The position numbers and the translations under genes were made by a program. Positions 35,518 to 45,875 of a stretch of DNA of 64,000 nt are shown here, piece by piece. Source of the DNA: Inonotus obliquus (lineage: Eukaryota; Basidiomycota; Agaricomycetes; Hymenochaetales; Hymenochaetaceae); contig JAJHTX010000006.1 of assembly GCA_032164295.1 (NCBI GenBank), forward strand, positions 682,001-746,000, given 5' to 3'. The notes beneath the pieces are model-generated. The model was not told where the DNA came from. It searched no databases and worked only from the letters and a program-made list of their open reading frames with translations. Within the stretch, counting starts at the first letter, position 1, and every line of letters starts with the position of its first letter.

Positions 35518-36709
35518 ATGACCTCCAATTTCGTTAACCCATCGGCGCTCTCCTTACCCTCCCCCCAGTCTGAAGCATCAAATTCCCCGCTTCCATCAGA
35601 TACCCAGTCGGCTCCTCCGCGCAAGAGGCAGAGGACTGAGATGACACAGGAGGAGCGAAAAGAAGCTCGTGCTCACCGAAGTATGTGATATTTATGCACA
35701 TAGAGAGTATCAGCTCAATGTGTCAAATTCCAGATCGCATCGCCGCTCAGAACTCCCGTGATAGACGAAAGGCTCAGTTCGCGACTCTGGAACTCCGTGT
35801 GGCTGAGCTAGAGGATGAGAACAGGCGATTGCGTGCAGGGATGACGTTGACAGACCTCCAGCATGCGGACGCAAGACGTGCACAAGAGCAAGAGCGCGAG
35901 AAGGAACGGGAGCGGGAGAATGCAGAACTCAAAGAGCGAATAAGGTCTCTTGAGAAGGGTTGGGAGACCGTCATGAAGGTCCTCGCCACTCAAGGGCTAC
36001 CTATCCCTACTCCAACAGTTCAATCGACACCGAAGTCTGAACCATCTCCTCCGCCATCCAATACCGATAGTTCTAATACTACAACAACCTTTCCCGTCTT
36101 AGTCCCATCAACTCCTGTATTCCCACTCACACCTTCCCCTTCGATATCAGGCGCGAACACATCTTTTGATGCAGATGAGCCCGAGTCCACTTGCCACCTA
36201 GCACGGGTGGTGAGCACCGCGGCAATCCCGCCAGCGGTGCCCCTGCAGCGGGTGGACTCAACACGGCTCTCCCTTCTGCGTTCCCCTCTCCAGCCGCTTC
36301 TATCCCTGAGGCGGATTTCGCGCCGACTCCCATCTCTTACAACCCACCGTCTCCTTCGTCAGCAGACGAGGCAAGTGTGGACGCTTGGATCCGGGAAATT
36401 ATCTCGGATCCCTCTGTTAACACGTCATCGCCTTTGCCAGAAATTAATACTTCTGTCGAAGAACCTGCCATTCCATACACCGCGACCACCCCCTCCGCGT
36501 CGCCGTTGATCGGGTCGATGGAGATCTCATCCGAATGGGAAAACAGTGTGGAGATGCAGAGACTACTGGACCTGTTCACGACGGTTCAGTCCGACGGGGA
36601 CGTCCTCGTAAATCAACCGATGGACGTGGGCACAGCTTTAGGACTTGAGCTGTGTGGTGGGTTGAATGTCGACCTGGCGCTGGCATCTTCTGACGTCGGT
36701 GTGTTCTGA
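35518..36709 (+). CDS. HAC1: HAC1/XBP1-type bZIP factor of the unfolded protein response
   Basis: A conventional intron (35681-35733) splits the basic region. The basic region (NRIAAQNSRDRRK, from residue 55) and the following leucine zipper strongly resemble XBP1/HAC1/Cib1 factors. Read without further processing, the frame ends at 36509 (312 aa) in an Arg-rich tail. A different frame opens from about 36191 to 36709 and encodes a Pro/Ser-rich and acidic tail (DAWIREIISDPS, MQRLLDLFTTVQSDGD) that looks like an activation domain. Reaching it requires removing a segment whose length leaves remainder 2 on division by 3. Joining 35518-35680, 35734-36219 and 36246-36709 gives 370 aa. That is how HAC1/XBP1 messages are activated by Ire1 in known species. 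The bZIP identification is solid; the exact second junction is inferred. Confidence 0.8.
36220..36245 (+). other. Candidate Ire1-type non-spliceosomal intron (26 nt)
   Basis: The boundaries read CCG then CGGC at the 5' side (cut after 36219) and CTG then CAGC at the 3' side (cut after 36245), fitting the CNG/CNG cleavage rule of HAC1/XBP1 introns. Removing the 26 nt switches from the short frame to the long activating frame. The 3' site CTGCAGC sits in a 7-nt loop closed by CCC (36240-36242) and GGG (36250-36252), extended by two wobble pairs. GCACCGC (36214-36220) can pair perfectly with GCGGTGC (36234-36240). The 5' site lacks an equally clear loop. Alternatives are a cut after 36248 (29 nt), or a conventional 101-nt intron from GTGAGC at 36210 to AG at 36310. 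Confidence 0.5.
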
Positions 36710-37118
36710 GCGGCTCGGACGTACAACCACAAAATTGACCTCCCTTTACCTCTCGGATGTTTCTCCTCTTTGTTCGTTTTCTATGCTCTCCACAGTTTTC
36801 GTTTTTCTAGTAACATATTGTATTCGGACGGATCTCCCACTTCTACTTATAGAGTACCTTCCGCGGCGGTCCTTATTTGCTTTCCACTTTCCCATTGATG
36901 GCATCAATTCTTTCACTTTCTTCGTTCTGGGCTGCCTGACGCTGCTCCTGACTGACTTGTATGTGTTTCTCTCCCTTCGGGTTGACGAGGAACATGGCCT
37001 GGTTCTTTAGTGAGCGCTCAGGTGATTCAGTTTGCAGTTAGCGTATAGTAGTTGATCGTTTGTCCAAGTGGATTGTTGGAGTAATAGAAACTGGCTTGGA
37101 GGTATTTTATGATAAATA
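36710..37118. other. 3' flank of the bZIP gene
   Basis: Pyrimidine-rich downstream DNA. A 114-codon ORF (36666-37010, +) overlaps the end of the bZIP gene in another frame and has no recognisable feature. Confidence 0.45.
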
Positions 37119-37788
37119 CAGGAAAATACCGTTCCTTTAAACACCAATTACAAACTTGCCCCCAGGTCTTTCCACACACAACTTTTCAGAAATTAAAATA
37201 CATTTTCATGGAGTATACTATAGGAGACACATGCTGATTTTTTTCCAAGCCGGAAGGTGTGCTGGAAAAATAGATATGGACCTGGAAAGAAACAAGGGCC
37301 CCTGTCACGGAAAACGACTCCTTTGAACACCTTGTGACGTAATGTCACGCCAATATCAATTACACTCCGGTTGTAATGAATTGCCGAGATATCTTATTTT
37401 GTCAGCACGCCGATCATTTTGACTATCACACTCTTGAGATTTTCTTACAATATTAATTGATTGAGCAGCAGTTTCTCCCTGAAACTTGGAGTGAAAGTAG
37501 ACTATGTAGCATACTTTTAGATTATCAGGTTATCTATACAGTTAAATAACAGGGGGAATTGCAGGAGGAATTGGTTTCGACTCACGTCTGTGAATTTCAC
37601 CAAATATCAGCACTGTATAATTTTTCTAGACTCAACAGCTTGCTCAAATTTCTTGTAAATTTGCAGACTCAGTGATACATACTATCCTTTGGTTCATGCA
37701 TGTTTATGAGATGATAAGTGAAGAATTGAGTGAGAAAAGTCATGGTGTTCAAAGGAACGGTACTGTTTAAAGGACCGGTATTTTCCTG
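37119..37788. mobile_element. 670-bp non-autonomous DNA element with TA target duplication
   Basis: Both ends are inverted copies beginning CAGGAAAATACCG and containing TCCTTTAAACA. The right end holds an extra copy of the CCGTTCCTTT motif. TA dinucleotides flank the element exactly (37117-37118 and 37789-37790), as expected for Tc1/mariner-type insertion. A motif CTCCTTTGAACACCTTG inside the left half repeats part of the terminal sequence. There is no transposase ORF, so it would need an enzyme supplied elsewhere. Family assignment rests only on the TA duplication. Confidence 0.7.
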
Positions 37789-37991
37789 TATGTGCAAGTG
37801 ATTTGGCGCAGCATTCTCAGGTGCTACATGTGGAGGTAGGATAATCTTAAGAATAGACACAAAATAACTGTATGTCCGTCAAGACTTTCGAAAGCTGCGG
37901 ACCCTGGAGTGAGTTCAGAAAGAGGTTCCGTTCTTCGTATATTGAGAGCTTACCAGGAGGACGATAATGATATTTTTCTCATTTCCTAACT

Positions 37992-38661
37992 TTAGTCATC
38001 GTCATCAGCCTCACCAGGCTTCAAGCCCGCCTTGGCCAGCGCTTCAGGGCTAGTGTAGTCAATCTTTACACCACGAGTGCGTCGAGAGCGGATCGCACTC
38101 GGGTCGATCTCTTCGAACGATTCTTCTACCTGAAATTTCGCAGTAGAACAGTAAGAAAACGTTCGAATGCATTATATACAGGACACGAAAAAAGTACGAA
38201 CCTCTTCATCACTCTCGTCTTCACCTTCTTCTTCTTCATCCTCTTCGTCCTCCTCATCGTCATCGTCATCAAATTCGCCCTGCGCGGCGCGTTTGTCTGC
38301 TGCAGCTGTTGCTTCGACGCGTTTCTTCTCACGCGCGTTACGTTCCTCGAAGTCAGCTTCTTCAGCTGTACGTTTGCCTTTGCCTTTATTGACCTGAGCG
38401 ACAGCTGATTTTGAGATGGGTTTCTCAGAAGCGACTTTGGATGGTGGTTTAGTGGAGGATGATTTGGAGACTGGTTTAGTCGGTACTGCTGATGGAACTG
38501 AAGGAGTTACTGTTGTTCCCTCCGGTGCATCCCTACGTTCGAAGATAAAGAAGAATAGTTGAGCTGAATTCAAGGGACACGCGCCAGGTTTTTCTCTTGT
38601 GGCGTCGCGTAACTTACGGGTTAGTTATTGCTCCTTTCTCAACAGGTGTAGCTTCAGACAT
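37992..38661 (-). CDS. CHZ1: Chz1-type histone chaperone, 170 aa
   Basis: Predicted minus-strand join: 38661-38618, 38532-38202, 38129-37992; in phase, 170 residues. The protein is disordered and highly charged: a Ser/Lys/Pro-rich N-terminal part, a Lys/Glu-rich middle, then an unbroken acidic tract of Asp and Glu (about residues 108-125). The C-terminal CHZ motif follows: EEIDPSAIRSRRTRG and VKIDYTSPEAL. This order (acidic tract, then the EIDPS-RRTRG motif) is characteristic of Chz1, a nuclear chaperone that holds H2A.Z-H2B dimers for the SWR1 complex. Small size and two short introns fit the family. An ATG two codons upstream of the acidic tract would lose nothing essential, but the 38661 start gives the best model. 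Confidence 0.88.
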
Positions 38662-39281
38662 CGTATACAACTCCGACGGTAAGGAACACCGAGCAGGAGA
38701 ATCAAGAGACTCGAAGGCGATGGTGGTGGGACGGAGGAGAAGTGTTCTCTGAGAGGCGTTTCCCCGGGGGTTCACTGTTTGACGACGCGTGAGCGGGAAG
38801 AAGGTGAAATCAAAAATGGACGCGTCAAAATGGGATTAGGTGTTACGTAATGACGTGTGGTCTAGAAAGGAAGTATGCCGAGATTGGTTTTTCTTTCCTT
38901 TTACTCTGGATTCTGAGAATGCAGTGTTCTTCATGGCATACTGAAGCCGAGTCAGTTGGCTGCGGTTATGTGATAAATGTCCCCTCGTTTGACTGTAACA
39001 CTCCAGAACGCGGTCGTTTGCTCCCGATCAAGGCCGTAGAAGAGTCGCAGTTCTCCTTTGCACACAGAATCCTTGTGTGTGGTTCCTTGCTCACTACCTC
39101 GCACAATCCTGTGTTACTAATCAGCGCCTTACATGAGTAGTTAGTGTAAAGAAGAGGGCGTCCAGATTGATGCCGCAGAGGATGACAACTTTCGGAATGC
39201 CCATCTCAGTCTTTCTATTGCAGAAATACATGCAGCTTTCTCATTACAAAAGGTCGCCTCCCAGACTATACAATTACACGG
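38662..39281. other. Intergenic, nothing recognised
   Basis: Promoter of the Chz1 gene plus DNA without a supported gene. A 96-codon plus-strand ORF (38850-39140) has no start context or motif I can defend. Confidence 0.45.
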
Positions 39282-39746
39282 TTAATAGGCTAGATCAATT
39301 CTCGGTGGCTGGACACGCTTCTTCCTCTTCACTCTGATGTAAAACTTATGTCGACGTCAGTCATCTCATAGCAAAAAAAAAGTAAGGAAGGACTCACTCT
39401 TAGACCATGTACCAGTACCGCTAATTTCCTCGAATACAGTCAACCTAGGCCCTTCAAGCGTACCAGTGATCGATACTTGATTGCCCAACGTAAACGTGAA
39501 CTCGGTGGTTCCGATGGGACCGGAGATGCTGTGAGTTCCTGATACATCGCCCGGTTTGTGGAAAACGAGTCGCGCGCTCGAGGCTGTGAAGGATTGCAAT
39601 AACGGTTTGATCAATTTCGCTTTGAACTCGATTTCACGTCCCAATAACGTGAACTTTGCTATGATCTGGTCGAGAGCTCCTTCTACACTTCCGCCGGATA
39701 GTTCGTGCAGAGTGGGCTCGGTGCTTGTGATTTCTTCGGTTGACAT
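39282..39746 (-). CDS. Small hypothetical protein, about 132 aa
   Basis: Predicted minus-strand join 39746-39398 and 39331-39282, in phase. The ATG at 39746 opens MSTEEITSTEPTLHELSGGS. The body alternates short hydrophobic and polar stretches, suggesting beta-strands (ARLVFHKPGDVSGTHSI, TTEFTFTLGNQVSI), and ends FEEISGTGTWSK before the intron. I do not recognise the family. There is no signal peptide or membrane segment. The acceptor is ambiguous: one AG gives a basic 16-residue tail (KRKKRVQPPRIDLAY), while the AG two bases earlier stops almost at once. A partial copy of its 3' region lies at about 40925-41060, so the end of this gene has been duplicated locally. Confidence 0.6.
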
Positions 39747-41693
39747 ATTGTAGTATCTGTAGGCCAAATCAGGGGGAGATCTTACTATGGCTCATATGAC
39801 ATACCAGTAAGGTATTCTAGGATGAGTGGACTCTTGATTGCCCTACGAGGGGGGAGTTCAAGCACTCTTATATACCAAGGATTATATGGTTACAGAGCAC
39901 AAGAGGTCCATAGAGGGAATCGGCTTTCACCAGATGAGCGCCACGGCTTGACACCTTCCCCGGTTGATTGGGATCATGTTTCAGATACCAATGCCACTAT
40001 ACAGGTCCCTGAACATCTGATCTATGCACTTTGTTCCCGGAGTACTTTACTTTACGAACAGTGCATTGACAGGGTTACAAGGAGATTCAGCTTTCGGCGA
40101 GAGGCATCGGAATCGGGATCAGGAGTCCTCCGACCTTTATGCAAGGCGGCACTTCGTCTGAAACTCGAAGCTGCTATTTGATTTTGGATTTCGTAGGCCA
40201 AGACAGGATGATGAAAGAGGCGTTGATACCTGAAAATGAACTTGATTCCGGGTTCATGTAAGGACAGCGGTTCTCTAGTAATGCAGTGGTTGACATTTTC
40301 AGGGGAGTCAGGAGGAGTATACCTCCCATTTCGATGCAGCCTATCTTGGGTTCGTATCGAATTCTAAACAAGGATGACGAAAGGGTCGATACAAATATTA
40401 CGCGGTGTTTTGACTGGCAAGTCCAGGAAGGTCATGAAACCAGAGAGTGTCCTAGAGTCCACTTATTCGGCTATGGCTCCGCCTCGGCTCATCAGTGTAG
40501 AGACTCAATTGATTTTATCGGAGTTGCGTCCCGATGTCAATGATGGGGTTAGAGTTATCGACATCATATCGAGTGTTTCCCATAGATGGATTACGGTGTC
40601 TCCCTAGGCTTTCTACCCTTACTCTCCTTTTCGTATTCACTTGCACGAACTTCCGTCGCTGGCAGATCAGTTAGATAGAGTACGCGCGGTCATCCTCTGG
40701 ATTACACCCAGGCCCAGGAGACGGATGAGACCCATCAGTCAAAGAGTCACTGTAATGACTGCTTCTCACAATGATCAGCTCACTTTTGCTAAAGCGGACG
40801 TATCACTTGCATATGGAACTTGGAGCTCTTAAACAAGGTGCTGATAAATTTCAAACCAGCATAACAACAGGAGAGTTGTGATATTTCAATTCCGAGAGCT
40901 CGATCACTCTTCTCCCTCTGCACTCTGACCTAGAAGTTTATGGCAACATTAGTTGCTTGTTCACGACAAGGGTGTAAGGGAAAACAAACTCGTAGACCAT
41001 GTACCGGTGCCTCTACCTTCTTCAAATACCACTCCAGTCCTAGTAATTTCCATGCATGGCGGGAGGCAATCGCTCGTCGCCCGACACTGTGCTGCTGTGA
41101 CACGACAGGCGTGGGCATCTCCCGCAGAAGACGAGGATGCGCTAGCACCCACGTTATTTTCGATCTTGTTAAGCTGACGATTACGAATGCCGAGACTCAC
41201 AGTAACGATTCGCGACTTCGGTTCTGCTTCCGACGCAGGCTCACGAGTAGGTCGACGGGAGACGCTTGGAGAACCGTTTTCCACTGACAATCAGACATCA
41301 GAAAATTGATAACAGCAGCAAGAACAATGAGACTGACTGGCACTGTAGGGATCTCAACCCGCCAAACTAGCTTTCTTCGCTCAGAAGGACGCGAATGTCC
41401 CGAGACTTCGCTGGACTGATCGCCTCGCGATTCATTAGACTACGTTCCGCTGTATTAGTCGGTGTCTCCCGAGACTCGAAAGGATCAGTTAATTCCGTCC
41501 GGAGTCGAATAGGTGGTCGAAGATTTGAAGTAGTTTCTCTGCGTGCTTGCCGGGCGTTGGCCGCGGCGGTATGTGTACGAGGACCAAAGTAAACCATAGC
41601 GGGAGTAGTAGCTCTAAAAGACTTGAGCATGTCGTCATCGTACTCTATTAGCTCTACGTGTGCAGACTCGAGAAGCTTCAGAGTGCTTGTTGC
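39747..41693. other. Mostly unassigned DNA with a gene remnant
   Basis: Several ORFs of 60-120 codons on both strands, none recognised. Apart from the duplicated exon remnant near 41 kb, I see no gene I can support. An open frame at 41367-41630 (-) (SFRATTPAMVYFGPR) may be a lost 3' exon of the small gene at 41694-42129, but a stop lies between them. Confidence 0.4.
40925..41060 (-). pseudogene. Duplicated 3' remnant of the 39.3-kb gene
   Basis: The minus strand encodes ITRTGVVFEEGRGTGTWS, matching the end of exon 1 of the gene at 39282-39746 (LTVFEEISGTGTWS). An intron-like stretch follows, then a tail beginning AGTGCAGAGG, against AGTGAAGAGG in the intact gene. Upstream similarity fades quickly, so the 5' part is absent or unrecognisable. 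Confidence 0.55.
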
Positions 41694-42129
41694 TCAGATG
41701 ACTTCACTCGACTTGGCAAGCATTTTAAAGGACGCGCAGATTTGTATGAGGACCTTTCTGCCACTTTCCTGAAATGTTATATATTAGCACTTAATTGACC
41801 ACAGTCCATCAGTCAACGCTTACCTTGCAATCCCGAGCTCGACTTGTCCAGTCCCTCAGTCGCATTTCACGTTCATCTTTTGCATCGATGTCCGCCGCTT
41901 GAACAATAATCGTGTCTACTTCCTCGCAGATATCAGTGATCTGCGAATACAGCCCGCGAAGGTCAGCAGGTATAGGGCCATCCGATATCAATGGGTGTTC
42001 GGAGAAATAACGTTGAGGACTCGTCGAAGTACTACATCCTTCTCCTGCTTCAGATACGGGTATCTCATACGAAGGAGGTGGATATGAATCGGAAGAGATA
42101 TGAACATCAGGAGTTTCAAGGCGTCGCAT
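41694..42129 (-). CDS. Hypothetical protein, about 126 aa
   Basis: Predicted minus-strand join 42129-41824 and 41768-41694, with a good donor (GTAAGC) and acceptor (TTTCAG). The N-terminal half is Ser/Pro-rich (SSDSYPPPSYEIPVSEAG). The second half is helical and charged (ADLRGLYSQITDICEEVDTI, REMRLRDWTSRARDCK), perhaps a short coiled coil. The start is uncertain: the frame is open upstream of the ATG at 42129 with a possible acceptor near 42200. The stop at 41694 is followed by more open sequence, so the gene may be broken. No family recognised. Confidence 0.4.
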
Positions 42130-44280
42130 TGAAATGGTTGTTCTATACGACGTAGGAATTTCAGATGTGGGAAAACGGATAATTGCTGCGAGCTGGTCCT
42201 ATAAAGGCGTTAGTTGGGGGTGGAATCATTTGAGGTGTGAAGGAAGATGTGAATCAAAGAGCACTCCTTGGTAGTGAGAGGACACGCCACCGTAAGAGAC
42301 GGCGCAAACAATCGCACACCCCCTGCTGCGGAGTCCGCTACACACCCAGGGCCATTCCCTCGCACACCAGTCGTGTGGCTGACTCCAGCTTAACGAAAAT
42401 ACCATTTCCATATCATCTTCTCCGATGGTTCTCCTTTTCTGGTTGGAGTCTTTAGAGGTCCGACGTAGAGGATCGGTAACTCGTTAATGAACGCGAACTG
42501 TGGAGAATCGCGTCGACATCAAAGATATCGGTCGGAGCGGGTACACCGATCTCTCGGATTGGTGGTATACCTACTTTCTTCTGTGAAGTCCGGAGAGTGC
42601 ATCGCCTCCTTAAAAGCCCCAGCTTATAGTCCCCTGGTGTGTCCGAGGTGGCAAGGCATGTTGTATATCCAATGTACTGTTATCGCATTCGCGTTATTAT
42701 TCCATGACTCGGTTGTGCTCCAAAACATGCTGACAGGTTAAAAAGCAATAAACGTGTTCATATGGGCATTGGGAGGAAGTCAGTCGAGAGATCTAGACGG
42801 CCGAATCTCGAAATAGACCCTCTCTTGTACTCATAAGCAACAATTTCCTGCCACTCCTTCACGGGAACGCACACGCAGTGTATAAGGGCCAACTTAATGG
42901 TCATTATAGAGCCGTACCAGTCCTGCGCTTTGGTAGATGTGAACGATGCGAAAGAAGAAACCTTCTCGGAGATGAGACTCACGGTGGTAAAAAAAAGTAT
43001 CTCACGCCGATCACGATTCTCCCGTATATGGTAGAAGTTGCTTTGCGCAGTCTTGTAATCTCCCATCATATGTCGTATGTCGCTTCACTCTCGAGTCTCT
43101 GCGACAATTCTCAACTGAAATGGTAAACAGGCATTAAATCCGTTGGCTCATATCTTTGCTTCGCATTGTTATTTACTCGGTGCTCATTACTGCATGGCCT
43201 GAAAAAAGGCGCAGCATGAGGATTCCACGCGAATGTCTTCAACTTGGTCCTTCCGTATCGCCGCCAGCAGCTATTGGTGGCAAATCCTGACTCTTGACCG
43301 GATCAACACCGAATGCAGCTTGTTACAGAGATAACGCTCATCGAAAAAAGAGTGCGCAACTACGAAAAGAGGCTAAACGGTGGACCAACAGAAATCCCAG
43401 CGGCAAACATTCGGCTATGTTTGAGCGCATGCAGAGCATGGTTCCAAGGTTCTCTTGCAAATCATATGTTGCCGATATTGATGATGCACATCACCGCTGC
43501 CCATCATTTCCCGACTGTTCTGCGATGTTACTGGTTCCGTGAATCGGAATTAGTTCGAGTTGTTCTCAGCGCTGTTGCGATGCGCGTCGGTCCAGCGCAT
43601 CTCGTGCTGTGCAGACAGATTATTGTCGTGGAAAGGCCAGATTACGGTCATCCCGGGGGGACACTGTGTTGTCTGTATGACATTTCGGATGGAGCACAAC
43701 CAAAGAAATTGAAAGTCAGGTGATGGAATGCACTGTAAGCATTCCATTGTCATTCACAAGAGCGGTGCTGATGACCCCGCGTGTATGCTGCGGAGTGGGT
43801 ATGATGACGCTCCCCCCGGCGGTCTTGAGAAACCTCGGCCCTTTGAGGCCTTCCCTTGGAGACGGGTGATGGTTGCCCTGCTTTTAATGACTTTGTCCCA
43901 TGAGTACGTTTGGCTCTGCTAAGTGACGGTGCATATTCAGCTTACTGAAGTTTGCCTACAGTCTGAGGAGTGCGTCGGAAGAAGAGACGACGGAAAAAGA
44001 GATTAGCGAACAAATCTAGTGTCCAGCGCTGCTGCGGAAGAGAGGCATTTGCTCGAAAAGGCAAGGACGATCAGGAGATCAGAGTGTCGCTCCAATCGTT
44101 GCCGGTTGCCGAGACTCACGCTTGCACAGCCGGCTCATTTCACAGAAATATAACTACACACCCTCTTTCACTTTCCTCCCTCTTTCTCAATACCTTCGTC
44201 TCTCCTCTAAATCTCATTAACTTTTCCGCAGCCGGTTCCTGCGTTAGTGAAGTATCTTACTCAAACTCTAACCTTTCGAA
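42130..44280. other. Unassigned stretch, no supported gene
   Basis: ORFs include 43313-43723 (+, 136 codons, starting MQLVTEITLIEKRV) and 42758-43069 (-, 103 codons). Neither shows a family motif, and overlapping frames are equally open. The last 150 bases (TTTCACTTTCCTCCCTCTTTC) are pyrimidine-rich, as expected upstream of the secreted protein at 44281. Confidence 0.4.
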
Positions 44281-45208
44281 ATGCATGCCCGTATTGCTAT
44301 TGTTTCCTCTATACTCGCCGTGGGCGCCGGACTTGCGACTGCGCAGTCGTGAGTTACGGAAACTTACAAAAGCATCAAAGCACTGACTTTCGAATTTTTC
44401 ACCAGACTATCTTCAGAATGTCAGTCGACATTGGTTCAAATAGCGAGCTCGAGCGACGCAGTCTGCCTTAACATTGCCGGACTCGCCGGGCTAATCACCA
44501 CGCCTGCGAATTCCTCGCTTGTACCGCCCATAAACTCGTGGCTTTCAGGCGCTTGTGCGCAGGATCCGTGCACGAACGATCAACTATCCGCCATTGCCAC
44601 GAATCTTACGAATGGATGCAGCGATGATCTTCAGGGTATCGGACTTTCTCTCGATTCCGGAGATGTTGTTTCCGTCGTACAAGAAGCGTACCCGACAGTT
44701 CGCAGCGTCTTGTGCCTGAAGCAGGAGTCTAACGACACGCTATGCGTAACTACGCAACTGACGCAAATTGAAGATGAGGCGGGCCAGACTTTGAGCTTGA
44801 ACAACATTTTCAGTGTTTGGTCTTCCATTTTGGCGGGCGGCGCATCAGGATTCCCGGACTACATCGCTTGCTCGGACTGTTCGAAGCAGGCTTACAACGT
44901 GCTGCGGAGTGATCAGCCGGATATTGCTTCAAACACTACTGTCACTGACGCCCTCACTTCGCAATGTGGCGCAAGCTTCATTGGTAAGTTCAATCTGTAA
45001 CATCACGTGTTTTGTGATAATAATGCTATTTTCAGATGGTGCTGATGTTAGCGGAGTCGTTGAAGGTACAGGGTCTGCCGCACCCTCCGGTACCGGTGGT
45101 AGCCTGGAATCCAATGCTGCTGCAGGCTTTTTCTCCAGTGCCGCCTTGACAGGTGTCGCCGTTTCTAGCCTTGTTGCTATTTCTTCGACAGTATTTGTCC
45201 TTGCCTGA
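44281..45208 (+). CDS. Secreted Cys-containing protein with probable GPI anchor, 272 aa
   Basis: Predicted join 44281-44348, 44406-44983, 45036-45208, in phase. Residues 1-22 are a clear signal peptide (RIAIVSSILAVGAGLATAQS, cleavage after Ala-Gln or nearby). The mature part has about ten cysteines in a spaced pattern (SSECQS, DAVCLN, GACAQDPC, TNGCSDD, SVLCLKQ, DTLCVT, IACSDCSK, SQCGAS) and several N-glycosylation sites (NSS, NLT, NDT, NTT). A Gly/Ser/Ala linker leads to a hydrophobic C-terminus (TGVAVSSLVAISSTVFVLA) without charged residues after it, as in GPI-anchored wall or membrane proteins. This arrangement recurs in fungal secreted proteins of unknown function; a role in the cell wall is only a guess. 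Confidence 0.8.
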
Positions 45209-45875
45209 ATCCTTCGCAACCCTCCCCACAGTTTACGTAGTGCTTTCTTTTAAGCCATTAATAATTTTCGGACACTAGTACATTTCACTTTCTCGAACAA
45301 TCAATCCAGTCAAAAACCCATTTAAGAGCACATACTGCTTGCGTTCAAAGACCTTCTCAACAAATTTAATTCAGACAAAAATCTCTACACTATTGAGTCT
45401 CATTATAAAAGCAATCCACCCTCACTTCAGATCTTGTGACAGAAGGCAGGCCCAGATGTACGCCATCTGGTAAGGCCAATTATGAGCAGGTAACATAAGA
45501 CACTATATGACAAACACTTGTGCGAGAATAGTCCACTACGTGAATTTTCATCTCGCATTCTTTTCAATCAGGTGAAACTGCTTTTATATTTCTAGATCAT
45601 AAAAGTGTGCTTTATATAATCTGAACGGATCCCGTAAGAAATCTGATATATCTTGAGATCCCTGCCGTTACGTAAGCGAACGGTGAAATGAACGCGTTCG
45701 GACAGGAGCAAATACGTGTCTACATGCCCCTGGTGTGATGTTGTCGCCTCCGTTCTCCACCTCCCAACTATACCATTCTGCAGACCTGGTAATCCTATAG
45801 ATTACTACGAGCTGGAAGATCTAGGGAACGTAGAAACCTGGTGACGGGCAAGATCATTACTCATCTGCGAGAGCA
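45209..45875. other. Intergenic, nothing recognised
   Basis: The 3' flank of the secreted-protein gene and promoter of the DUF4045-gelsolin gene. AT-rich in the first 450 bases; no repeat or RNA seen. Confidence 0.5.

Noticed and set aside
35981..36333. A frameshift or sequencing error making the bZIP gene a pseudogene
   Set aside because: Both frames are open over long stretches, the two tails differ in composition as in known HAC1 genes, and CNG/CNG sites give the needed length; error remains possible but is less likely.
43313..43723. 136-codon plus-strand ORF as a gene
   Set aside because: Overlapping frames are equally open, it has no family features, and no splice or expression evidence supports it.
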